Assembly: GCF_000213785.1 (NCBI RefSeq)
Contig: NC_015557.1
Span: 806,001-870,000 of the forward strand
Reading direction: 5' to 3'
Source: Hydrogenobaculum sp. 3684
GTDB lineage: Bacteria > Aquificota > Aquificia > Aquificales > Aquificaceae
DNA: 64,000 bases
In this document: positions 54,294-63,476 of the stretch, piece after piece
Layout of the letters: every line of letters starts with the position of its first letter
Position numbering within the stretch: the stretch's first letter is position 1
The notes under the pieces: model-generated
The model's input: the letters and a program-made list of their open reading frames with translations, nothing else
Databases searched by the model: none
What the model was told of the DNA's origin: nothing
Position numbers and translations under genes: made by a program

Positions 54294-55229
54294 TTAGCTT
54301 AAGAAATCTTTTAAATGTCTTTTTAAAGCAAAACTTCTTAGTTTTTTAATAGCCCTTGTTTCTAACTGCCTTACCCTTTCCCTTGAAATACCCAAAGCAT
54401 CTCCTATCTCTCTTAGCGTTAGAGGTTCATTGCCATTGAGACCATACCTTAGCTCAAGGACTTTTCTTTCTTTCTCCGGAAGTTTACTGATTATATCGTG
54501 CAACTCCTTTTCCAATACATCTTTTATAACACCCTCTTCTATCTCGTCTGTGTCAGATATGCTAAGAAGATCTACAAAAAGAGTATCTGGATTGTCTCCC
54601 ACCGGCGTATCCAAAGAAAGAGGCGTTTTACATATCTGAAGGCATTTTTTTACATCCTCTTCAGTTACAGTATACTTATGCTCTTGGTTCATCGATTGCT
54701 CTAACTCCTCTTCCGTAGGTGCAAAACCGGTTTCTTTTTTAAACTCTCTAATAATATTCTTCTTGTTTATATAATCTGCTATTTCTTTATAAGTAGGTTC
54801 TCTTTCAAGTTCTTTTAAAAGCTCATTATAAGCAAGACCCACTGCACTTATAAGATGAGAGTGCTTTACAGGTATTCTCACCGCTCCGGTTTGTTGAGAC
54901 AAAGCTTGCATTATAGCTTGTCTTACCCACCACACAGCATAGGATATAAATTTTACGTTTTTATCTGGATCAAACCTTGTAGCCGCTTCTAAAAGACCCA
55001 AGTTTCCAGCCGCTATTAACTCAGACAAGGGTATGCCATATCCCATATACTGCTTTGCTACGCTTACCACAAATCTTAGATTTGCTTCTACTAAAGCTTT
55101 TAAGGCTTCCTTATCGCCAGCTTTCGCTCTTTTAGCAAGCTCTTTTTCTTCTTGAGGCGTTAAAAGCTTTACACTAGAGACTCGCTTCATATATTGATTG
55201 ATAATCTCTTGTTCGCTATCAGAATACAT
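54294..55229 (-). CDS. Sigma-70 family RNA polymerase sigma factor
   Basis: This 311-residue factor has regions 1.2 (about 8-40), 2.1-2.4 (ANLRFVVSVAKQYMGYGI, GLLEAATRFDPDKNVKFISY, AVWWVRQAIMQAL), 3 and 4 (LPEKERKVLELRYGLNGNE, TLREIGDALGISRERVRQLE). An extra segment of about 30 residues (ENKKNIIREFKKETGFAPTE region) lengthens region 3. It lacks the large N-terminal extension of primary RpoD, so it is either a group-2 (RpoS-like) factor or a compact main sigma. AGGGG precedes the ATG. Confidence 0.88.
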   Translation of the reverse strand: MYSDSEQEIINQYMKRVSSVKLLTPQEEKELAKRAKAGDKEALKALVEANLRFVVSVAKQYMGYGIPLSELIAAGNLGLLEAATRFDPDKNVKFISYAVWWVRQAIMQALSQQTGAVRIPVKHSHLISAVGLAYNELLKELEREPTYKEIADYINKKNIIREFKKETGFAPTEEELEQSMNQEHKYTVTEEDVKKCLQICKTPLSLDTPVGDNPDTLFVDLLSISDTDEIEEGVIKDVLEKELHDIISKLPEKERKVLELRYGLNGNEPLTLREIGDALGISRERVRQLETRAIKKLRSFALKRHLKDFLS

Positions 55230-55250
55230 AATAAACCCCTTATATATGTT

Positions 55251-56672
55251 TCACCTTGTCTGTATGCTTACATAAAACCTTTGCCCATCCCTTGCCACCA
55301 AAAACAGCACATATCCAGATTTTACATACTGAGATACAAGCGATTTAAAATCATTTACAGAGTTCACAGGATGGTTGTTTACCATTAGTATCACGTCTCC
55401 AGGTTGAAGAGAACCAGCTGCTGGACTATTTGGGGCTACGCTTACCACATAAACACCACCGCCGTAAGTTTGCATCTGTTGTGGAGTTAGGTTTGCTACA
55501 GATATACCAATATCTGTCGTAGTTTGAGTTTCACTAACAGACATTGGGTTTGTAGGCATTTTTCCTATAGTTACTTTTAAGTCCATGGGCTTTCCATTTC
55601 TTACTATGTGAAATGTAAGAGTAGTACCAGGTTTTGTCTCCATCACTTTAAATTGAAGCTGTTGCACAGTGTTTATATTTTCGTTGTCTATACCCACTAT
55701 AACATCCCCTACTTTTATACCGGCTTTATCTGCAGGGCCGTTTGGCATAACCTGAACTACCACAGCTCCGTTTTGAACTTTTAAAGCTTTTGCTAAACTA
55801 GGTGTTACTTGTTGTATCATTACACCTATCCATCCCCTTGTAACAGAACCATGTTTTATAATTTGAGAAGATACCCATTTTGCTAAATTTATAGGGATGG
55901 CAAAGCCAAGACCTTGACCACCTTCTACCATAGCAGAGTTTATACCTATTACCTGGCCTTGTATATTCACAAGAGGACCACCGCTGTTGCCTGGGTTTAT
56001 AGCAGCGTCCGTTTGTATGTAATTTTCATATTGAGTTAAACCTATGCTCCTATGTAAAGCAGATATAACCCCCATCGTCACAGTCCTATCTAGACCATAA
56101 GGATTACCTATGGCTAGTACGATTTGGCCCACTTGGAGTGTATCTGAATTACCAAGCGTTGCTACTCTAGAGCTTGGATCACTTACTCCTTTTGCGCTTA
56201 CTTTCAATACAGCTAAATCTGTTTTTGGATCAGCTCCCACTATTGTAGCTCTATGTTGCTCGTTGTTGCCGAAACTTACCACTACGCTTTTGCTATGAGC
56301 TATAACATGGTTGTTTGTAAGTATATAAAATGTATCGTTTTGCTTGTTGTATTCAAATATAACACCGGACCCAAGAGCTTTTGTTTCTTGTGGTATCGAA
56401 GGTGTTGGAAGGTCAAAACCAGGTATTTGCGGGAAAAGAGGTACGTTTATCTCTTGGGTAGAGAATATCGTTACCACAGAAGGAGAGACTCTTTTTACAA
56501 TCTGCACAAGTTCATCTTGCATCTGTGCCAATACTGGTACATTTAAGTTTAACTTATAATTAGAAGATGATGTTTGGCCTGTAGAATGCTCTTCCACTCT
56601 GCTTTTTTTTACACAAGAGCTTGCAAAAAACAAAAGGGCAAACACAGATAATATTGCAAAAATCTTTTTCAT
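55251..56672 (-). CDS. degP: HtrA/DegP-type periplasmic serine protease, lipoprotein
   Basis: A lipoprotein signal (MKKIFAILSVFALLFFASSC, Cys20) is followed by a trypsin-like domain with the triad His122 (TNNHVIAH), Asp152 (DPKTDLAVL) and Ser230 (NPGNSGGPL). Two PDZ domains follow (about 270-360 and 385-473). At 473 residues this is full DegP length. It degrades or refolds misfolded envelope proteins. The lipid anchor is unusual for DegP, which is normally soluble. The ribosome site is GAGGTG. It lies 21 bases before the sigma gene. Confidence 0.94.
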   Translation of the reverse strand: MKKIFAILSVFALLFFASSCVKKSRVEEHSTGQTSSSNYKLNLNVPVLAQMQDELVQIVKRVSPSVVTIFSTQEINVPLFPQIPGFDLPTPSIPQETKALGSGVIFEYNKQNDTFYILTNNHVIAHSKSVVVSFGNNEQHRATIVGADPKTDLAVLKVSAKGVSDPSSRVATLGNSDTLQVGQIVLAIGNPYGLDRTVTMGVISALHRSIGLTQYENYIQTDAAINPGNSGGPLVNIQGQVIGINSAMVEGGQGLGFAIPINLAKWVSSQIIKHGSVTRGWIGVMIQQVTPSLAKALKVQNGAVVVQVMPNGPADKAGIKVGDVIVGIDNENINTVQQLQFKVMETKPGTTLTFHIVRNGKPMDLKVTIGKMPTNPMSVSETQTTTDIGISVANLTPQQMQTYGGGVYVVSVAPNSPAAGSLQPGDVILMVNNHPVNSVNDFKSLVSQYVKSGYVLFLVARDGQRFYVSIQTR

Positions 56673-56676
56673 GTCT

Positions 56677-57288
56677 TCACACCTCTATTAAAAATGATAA
56701 CACAACAAAAGAAGGATTTTCTACTTTTAATAATGTATTTTTTATCTGTGATTTACTAATGAAATAATTGCTGTATTTTTTCTTTGGCTTACCGGTTTTG
56801 TTAATAAACTTAAGTAGCTCAAGCTTTGTAAAATCAAGATAGTATACTCTTTTTTCAAATACTTTTATATTTTTTGATTTTAAAAGCTCAAAAACTCTAT
56901 TCTCATCTGGAAATTCGTATATCCAATTTTCTAAACTCCCCCTTACCGGCAAAGAACAAGCTACATATTTTTTTGATACCCTAATCATCTCTTTTATAGA
57001 TAGCTCTGTGTTGCACAAATGCAAAGCAAAATTGCTAATTACCATATCAAAACTCTTATCTTTAAAAGGTAGTTCTTCAGCGCTTCCTACCAAAAAGCTT
57101 TTATGATAAATTTTTAGGCTTTTATCAATATCAAGAGCTACGCATTTATTGAGGTGTTTAGCCAAAAATCCAGTACCAGCCCCTACATCGAGGGCATTTT
57201 CGTAGTCTAAATGTTTTATAATTTCTAAAAGGTCATTTGCCGCTTGTTTTTGTACAACGGCATATTTTTCGTATAAGGTTTTATTCAT
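56677..57288 (-). CDS. SAM-dependent methyltransferase, BioC-like
   Basis: This 203-residue class I methyltransferase has motif I in ALDVGAGTGFLAKHL, the acidic ALDIDKSL, and SAEELPFKDKSFDMVISNFALH. The N-terminal YAVVQKQAANDLLEII resembles the start of BioC, which methylates malonyl-ACP for biotin synthesis. Its neighbours fabZ and the lipoate ligase support a link to fatty-acid or cofactor metabolism. It is shorter than most BioC proteins (about 250), and the substrate remains a guess. It overlaps the ligase by eight bases. Confidence 0.7.
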   Translation of the reverse strand: MNKTLYEKYAVVQKQAANDLLEIIKHLDYENALDVGAGTGFLAKHLNKCVALDIDKSLKIYHKSFLVGSAEELPFKDKSFDMVISNFALHLCNTELSIKEMIRVSKKYVACSLPVRGSLENWIYEFPDENRVFELLKSKNIKVFEKRVYYLDFTKLELLKFINKTGKPKKKYSNYFISKSQIKNTLLKVENPSFVVLSFLIEV

Positions 57289-58312
57289 TTATAGCTTTTA
57301 AAATAATATCAGACAACTCTTCATCTGTCATAAAAGAAATTTTTAGGTTTGTATTGCCAAAAAATGTTTTTATCTTTTGTTTTATCTCATCAAAGTAAGA
57401 AAATTTAAGGTAGCTTTCTAAATCCTTGATAGCACTTGGTGGTGTGGCAAAAAAATCTCCATTTATAATTATATATTCTAAAAGCCTTTTAGTTTTATCT
57501 ATTTTAAAACTTATTTTAAAAGTCCCTGCTCTGGTGCGTATGGTTTTTGTGCTTATAAGCTTATCTGCAATCTCATTTTCAAATACCCATTCTTTTGAGT
57601 TTAATTTGTTAGAAATCTCATTCAAAAGTTTAATCTCTTCTTGTGTTAAATCTTCTTGTTCTAAACCAAACTCTTCAAACTCTTTTTCTATGGCTTTTGC
57701 AATATCTTCAAAAGATGGAGCATAACCAAGTTCTTGTTTTAAAGAAGTTACTCTTTCTTTGGCAGAGGATATATTTTTGTCTTGAAGCTTTTCGTAAGGT
57801 ATTTTTAGCAAAGAGGCCATTTTGTCTGGATCAAAATCTATAAGTATCGTACCTTGATACAAAAAAGCCCCATCTTGTAAAACCCCGCCAGTACCAGATA
57901 TTTTTTTAGAGTTTATCTCGATGTCGTTTCTTGGTCTATACTTGGCGTTTAGACCAAAACTTGACAAAGCCTTTGCCACTTTTTCACACATGAATTGAGA
58001 AAGCTCCTCGTAGTTTTTTATATTAAAATCCTTTAAAGAGGCCACTACTTCCCATCCTATTTGAGCTTTGTTAAAGTATATAGCTCCTCCTCCTGTTTTT
58101 CTTCTTCCTATATCTATATTTAAAAATTTACAAAGCTCTAAATTTACCTCATCGTAGGGATTTTGATGATAACCTATTAGTACACATTCTGGATCAAAAC
58201 TCAAAAATCTAAGCGTATTTGGTATTTTGTTTTGGGCTTTTAAAGAAAGTAAAACCCCGTCAAGGGCCATGTGGTAATACCAAGGTTTATTAAAAGTATA
58301 CAAAACCCTCAT
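57281..58312 (-). CDS. lplA: Lipoate-protein ligase A family
   Basis: This 343-residue protein attaches lipoate to lipoyl-domain lysines. Motifs include GYHQN (first strand), [18 protein letters not shown] (about residues 71-88) and the catalytic lysine region [22 protein letters not shown]-terminal accessory domain of about 90 residues is present. Targets could include glycine-cleavage H protein, or LbpA of a sulfur-oxidising Hdr-like system as in other sulfur bacteria; neither is in this window. It overlaps fabZ by four bases. Confidence 0.88.
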   Translation of the reverse strand: MRVLYTFNKPWYYHMALDGVLLSLKAQNKIPNTLRFLSFDPECVLIGYHQNPYDEVNLELCKFLNIDIGRRKTGGGAIYFNKAQIGWEVVASLKDFNIKNYEELSQFMCEKVAKALSSFGLNAKYRPRNDIEINSKKISGTGGVLQDGAFLYQGTILIDFDPDKMASLLKIPYEKLQDKNISSAKERVTSLKQELGYAPSFEDIAKAIEKEFEEFGLEQEDLTQEEIKLLNEISNKLNSKEWVFENEIADKLISTKTIRTRAGTFKISFKIDKTKRLLEYIIINGDFFATPPSAIKDLESYLKFSYFDEIKQKIKTFFGNTNLKISFMTDEELSDIILKAINE

Positions 58313-58755
58313 TTTTTAATAGATTCAAGTTCTCTAGCAGCTGCCATCAAAATTGCCTCTGCCACCACTTGATTGTTTACCTTAGCTACTCCTTTCATTT
58401 TTGATATGGTTTTTTTAAGAGATATGGTTTCAAGTTCCATTATAAGCTGATCTCCTGGATATACTGGCCTTTTAAACCTCGCCTCATCTATACCGGCAAA
58501 CACCACTGCATATTTTCCTATTTCAAGCCCAAGACTTTTTATCATCAATATTCCACCCACTTGAGCCATAGCCTCAAGCATATAAACACCTGGCATCAAA
58601 GGATATCCGGGGAAATGCCCTTGAAAAAAAGGCTCGTTCATACTTACATTTTTAAGTCCAACTATACGTTTTCCAAGTTCTATCTCCAATATTTTATCCA
58701 CCAACAAAAGCGGATATCTGTGTGGTATTATCTTCATAATTTCTAAGACATCCAT
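58309..58755 (-). CDS. fabZ: 3-hydroxyacyl-[acyl-carrier-protein] dehydratase
   Basis: This hot-dog fold enzyme dehydrates 3-hydroxyacyl-ACP in fatty-acid elongation. The catalytic His is in [10 protein letters not shown] and Glu in [17 protein letters not shown], with the QGHFPGYP loop between. The 148-residue length is standard. GGAGG lies nine bases before ATG 58755. It heads the minus-strand operon that runs to truB, and the intergenic gap also carries the divergent promoter of the MEMO1-like gene. Confidence 0.95.
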   Translation of the reverse strand: MDVLEIMKIIPHRYPLLLVDKILEIELGKRIVGLKNVSMNEPFFQGHFPGYPLMPGVYMLEAMAQVGGILMIKSLGLEIGKYAVVFAGIDEARFKRPVYPGDQLIMELETISLKKTISKMKGVAKVNNQVVAEAILMAAARELESIKK

Positions 58756-58788
58756 ATCTTGCCTCCAGTTAAATTAGATATTTTATTA

Positions 58789-58794
58789 TATAAT
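58789..58794 (+). promoter_or_regulatory. -10 box of the MEMO1-like gene, predicted leaderless
   Basis: TATAAT at 58789-58794 ends six bases before ATG 58801. No Shine-Dalgarno lies in between and no extended TG is present. Confidence 0.5.
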
Positions 58795-58800
58795 ATTTTT

Positions 58801-59589
58801 ATGATTAGAGAGGAAGCTGTAGCTGGACTTTTTTATCCGGGGGATAAGGATATACTTTTACAAGCCATAAACTTGGTATGCGAAAATGAGGTTATCCAAG
58901 ATGTAGATGCAAAAGGTGTCATAGTACCACATGCTGGTTATATATACTCTGGGCATACGGCTTGTAGTGTTTATAAAAGACTAAAACCAAAGAAAAACAT
59001 TATAATGATGGGACCAAACCACACCGGTCAAGGCCCAGTAATATCAATAGACAGCTCGGATGCCTGGAAAACGCCCCTTGGGGAAGTACCTATAAACAAA
59101 GAACTACGAGACAAGATAGCCTCTTTTGGTATAGAGATAGAACCCAAAGCCCATATAAAAGAGCATTCTTTAGAAGTACAACTTCCTTTTTTACAGGTGT
59201 ATTTTAAAGATTTTACCATAGTACCTATGATATTGGGATTTTTAGATTATGAGACCATAGTAAAACTTGGTAAATTTTTATCGTCTTTTGTAGATGATGA
59301 TACCCTCATATTAGTTAGCTCTGATATGTCTCACTACATATCCCAACAAGAGGCCCAGAAAAAAGATAGCTTTCTTTACGACGCTATATCAAAACTTGAC
59401 TCTAAAGAGCTTTACAGAAGAGCTATCCAATACAACATCACAATGTGTGGATTTATACCGGCAGCGGTGACCATAGAATCCCTAAAAGATAAAGTTAAAA
59501 AAGTATATCCAGTGGAATATACAAATTCTGGTATGGTCACAAAAGATTTTGAAAAAGTAGTGGCATATCTTAGTGTTATCTTTGAATGA
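58801..59589 (+). CDS. MEMO1-like protein (AmmeMemoRadiSam system protein B)
   Basis: This 262-residue protein starts MIREEAVAGLFYPGDKD at ATG 58801; TTG 58759 would add an unlikely tail in front. The MEMO fold signature includes GVIVPHAGYIYSGHTA, MMGPNHTG, the SLEVQLPFLQVYF segment and LVSSDMSHYIS. Three conserved histidines match the metal-binding site of MEMO and class III dioxygenases. It belongs to the system of MEMO, AMMECR1 and a radical SAM enzyme, whose partners are not in this window. The stop overlaps the next gene (ATGA). Confidence 0.85.
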   Translation: MIREEAVAGLFYPGDKDILLQAINLVCENEVIQDVDAKGVIVPHAGYIYSGHTACSVYKRLKPKKNIIMMGPNHTGQGPVISIDSSDAWKTPLGEVPINKELRDKIASFGIEIEPKAHIKEHSLEVQLPFLQVYFKDFTIVPMILGFLDYETIVKLGKFLSSFVDDDTLILVSSDMSHYISQQEAQKKDSFLYDAISKLDSKELYRRAIQYNITMCGFIPAAVTIESLKDKVKKVYPVEYTNSGMVTKDFEKVVAYLSVIFE

Positions 59590-60065
59590 AAATAGCCACC
59601 ATAGGCTTTTCTGGAAGCGGTAAATCCTACATTGCATCTATTTTAGAAGGCATGGGCTTTTATTGGCTACGCTCAGACGCCATTAGAAAATCTTTGTTTG
59701 GAAGCTTTTACGATAAAGAAACCACTAAAAAAGTCTACGAAGAGCTTATAAAAAGGGCAAAAGAGCACAAAGATGCGGTTTTAGATGCAACGTTTCTTAA
59801 AAAATGGCAAAGAAAACTCGTTGTAGATAACTTCCCCGATGAGTATTATTTTATTTTAATAAAAGCCGATGAAAGCATCATAAAACAAAGGCTTCAAACG
59901 AGAAAAGATATATCTGATGCAGATTTTAATATCTATCTTATGCAAAAAGCCTCTTTTGAACCCCCAGACGAGATTCCACCAGATAGACTAATAAGCGTTG
60001 AAAACAATGGAAAAGAAGACATAAGCCTATTTTTAAAAAGCTTAATAAATAAAATAAAAGCTTGA
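59586..60065 (+). CDS. P-loop kinase, AAA_33/zeta-toxin-like fold
   Basis: This 159-residue protein opens with MKIATIGFSGSGKSYIA (Walker A). It has a lid-like RSDAIRKSLFG segment and an ILIKADESIIKQRLQTRK motif with basic residues typical of small-molecule or nucleotide kinases. The length and layout recall gluconate/shikimate-kinase-like members of the AAA_33 group. The substrate is unknown. It overlaps the MEMO1-like gene by four bases and ends 185 bases before glnB. Confidence 0.78.
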   Translation: MKIATIGFSGSGKSYIASILEGMGFYWLRSDAIRKSLFGSFYDKETTKKVYEELIKRAKEHKDAVLDATFLKKWQRKLVVDNFPDEYYFILIKADESIIKQRLQTRKDISDADFNIYLMQKASFEPPDEIPPDRLISVENNGKEDISLFLKSLINKIKA

Positions 60066-60127
60066 ATATATTAAATCTTTCAATGCATACGTTCGTAATA
60101 TTTATAACTTGTCAATTGTTAACATTT

Positions 60128-60145
60128 TTGTAAACATATTTACAA
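60128..60145 (+). promoter_or_regulatory. Upstream activator site (TGT-N10-ACA) for glnB
   Basis: TTGTAAACATATTTACAA is a perfect 7-4-7 inverted repeat containing TGT-N10-ACA (60129-60144), the NifA-type activator consensus. Its centre lies about 89 bases before the predicted sigma-54 transcription start. Confidence 0.5.
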
Positions 60146-60198
60146 TCAGTGCAAAGTAGCATTTCAGCGATTCCCAGACATATTAACAATTTTGTATA

Positions 60199-60214
60199 TG
60201 GTATAAAATTTGCT
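60199..60214 (+). promoter_or_regulatory. Sigma-54 promoter of glnB-amtB-porin
   Basis: TGGTATAAAATTTGCT fits TGGYAYRNNNNTTGCW at every defined position, with the invariant GG and GC separated by ten bases. Transcription should begin near 60225, leaving a leader of about 26 bases with the GGAGG site. Confidence 0.82.
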
Positions 60215-60247
60215 AGACCATATTTAGAAAACTTTTTTAGGAGGTAG

Positions 60248-61887
<1,640 letters not shown>

Positions 61888-61908
61888 CATTTTAAGGAGG
61901 TTTATTGT

Positions 61909-63054
61909 ATGAAAAACTTTAAAACTTACAAACAAAATTACAAACGCTTTTTTATGGCCTTGGCCATCCTATCTCTCCCCCTCTCCTTCGGGGGGGCTTA
62001 TGCCTTCCAACTAGATGAAGGGGCTTTTGGCAAGCTAAATATAGACGGTGCTGTAAGTGGCTACTACCTTTACTCAAACAACGTACCTCCAAATTCTACT
62101 CCTCCTCCTAATGGAGATAAGAAAAATCGTTACGATATATCAAACGCCCTTGTAAATATATCAAAACCAGACGGTGTAGTAAGGTTTACTATAGTAGCTG
62201 GTGCTTACGCTTTTCCTACAGTAGGTGAAACCACGGCCAAAACCACCCAAAGCGGATATAACACAGATCTATACTCTGCTTTGCCCATAGCTTACTTGGA
62301 GTTTGATCCAAATTCAAGCGTATCTATAAAAGCTGGTAAGCTTCCTACGATGATAGGATATGAGTCAGCTTTTACCTATCAAAACATAGATATCCAAAGA
62401 AGCATACTTTGGGGTATGCAACCTGTAGTAAGTAGAGGTATTAGGTTTACTTACACAAAAGGTATCTTTTCAGGTAATATTGAACTAAACGATGGTTTTT
62501 ACTCTGAGAACAAACTAGCTGTAGAAGGCTCTTTTAGTTTGGCTCCAAATCAAAACTCCTCTATAAGCTTTAACTTTATATATCCAGATAAAAGTACAAA
62601 ACCAAACTCAACAGCCAATCCTGCCAACAAACAAGAGTATGAACTCACTGGTTCTTATACATTATCTAAATTTACATTTGCCTTTGATTCTATGTATGTA
62701 CATGTGCCTACCGAGACAGATCCATCGGTGAATACTCAATCAAACCACGCTTTTGGTATAGCTGGTTATGCCACTTACAATATAAACGATGCATGGTCTT
62801 TGAATGCGAGGACCGAGTATGATCAAGAAGGAAGCTCTGGCACCGATATAATGGGCTTTGGTCTTGGAGCTCACGTTTATTCTATCACTATAACACCAGA
62901 ATACAAATATAAGCAATTTTTCATAAGACCTGAAGTATCTTATGTCCATATTACAAACGTAGCTTCAGCTTACTATTACACCTCACCATCTGATACTACA
63001 GCTACAAAAAATACTCAAATAAGGCTTGGTTTAGAAGCTGGATTTGTATTTTAA
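61909..63054 (+). CDS. Outer-membrane porin-like beta-barrel protein
   Basis: This 381-residue protein has a signal peptide (cut near AYAFQ, about residue 32) and an alternating polar/aromatic pattern of beta strands throughout. It ends LGLEAGFVF with the terminal Phe typical of outer-membrane barrels. Segments such as KAGKLPTMIGYESAFTYQN resemble the BBP2/OprB-like porin group. Sharing the sigma-54 operon with glnB and amtB suggests it lets ammonium or another nitrogen compound through the outer membrane. AAGGAGG precedes the ATG. A GC-rich hairpin lies in the signal region. Confidence 0.8.
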   Translation: MKNFKTYKQNYKRFFMALAILSLPLSFGGAYAFQLDEGAFGKLNIDGAVSGYYLYSNNVPPNSTPPPNGDKKNRYDISNALVNISKPDGVVRFTIVAGAYAFPTVGETTAKTTQSGYNTDLYSALPIAYLEFDPNSSVSIKAGKLPTMIGYESAFTYQNIDIQRSILWGMQPVVSRGIRFTYTKGIFSGNIELNDGFYSENKLAVEGSFSLAPNQNSSISFNFIYPDKSTKPNSTANPANKQEYELTGSYTLSKFTFAFDSMYVHVPTETDPSVNTQSNHAFGIAGYATYNINDAWSLNARTEYDQEGSSGTDIMGFGLGAHVYSITITPEYKYKQFFIRPEVSYVHITNVASAYYYTSPSDTTATKNTQIRLGLEAGFVF

Positions 63055-63081
63055 AAAACATGGGTGAATGAGTGAGGGAGT

Positions 63082-63143
63082 AAAAGATGGGCTTTTTTGA
63101 AGGTATAGAAATTAAGTCTTACCTTCAGACCATCTTTTCTTTT
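63082..63143 (+). terminator. Probable terminator of the nitrogen operon
   Basis: AAAAGATGG (63082-63090) pairs with CCATCTTTT (63130-63138), and inside it GAAGGT (63099-63104) pairs with ACCTTC (63121-63126). CTTTT follows. It may end the glnB-amtB-porin mRNA, or form a small stable RNA 3' end. Confidence 0.55.
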
Positions 63144-63248
63144 AAAACCCAAGATATGATATATATCATTGTATTTCTTAGAGCGTTATGTTAAACTATA
63201 CATAACGAAAGATTAAAGTACTTTAAAGTATATTTAGGAGGAAAAACA

Positions 63249-63383
63249 ATGAGGTACAAAGTAGGTAGTAGTATTTTGCTTTTTAGTGGGTTATATATAT
63301 TAAGCCATAACGCCGATGCGATCTTGCTAAAAGCTTCAAACGATGAGTTTGCACAATTCAAGACATATCCTACACAATGGTAA
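63249..63383 (+). CDS. Short exported peptide or gene remnant
   Basis: This 44-residue frame has a strong AGGAGG site and a signal peptide, MRYKVGSSILLFSGLYILSH followed by NADA, then ILLKASNDEFAQFKTYPTQW and a stop. Only about 20 residues would remain after cleavage. It may be the 5' remnant of a larger exported or outer-membrane protein cut short by mutation, since other frames after the stop stay briefly open (for example VRGHKGSLFGTIRWL). It could also be a true small peptide gene. Confidence 0.4.
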   Translation: MRYKVGSSILLFSGLYILSHNADAILLKASNDEFAQFKTYPTQW

Positions 63384-63392
63384 GGAAATGCA

Positions 63393-63443
63393 AACGTGGG
63401 TTAGAGGCCACAAGGGTAGTCTTTTTGGGACTATACGTTGGCT
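63393..63443 (+). other. Structured stretch upstream of the modE-type gene
   Basis: AACGT and ACGTT can close a structure containing hairpins GTGG-GTTAGAGG-CCAC and TAGTC-TTTTTGG-GACTA. It is GC-richer than its flanks and has no open frame. It could be a leader RNA element, but a promoter-like -35 (TTGGCT, 63438-63443) overlaps its end. Confidence 0.3.
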
Positions 63444-63476
63444 TTGAGGACGGTATTTTAATATAAAATATTGCTT

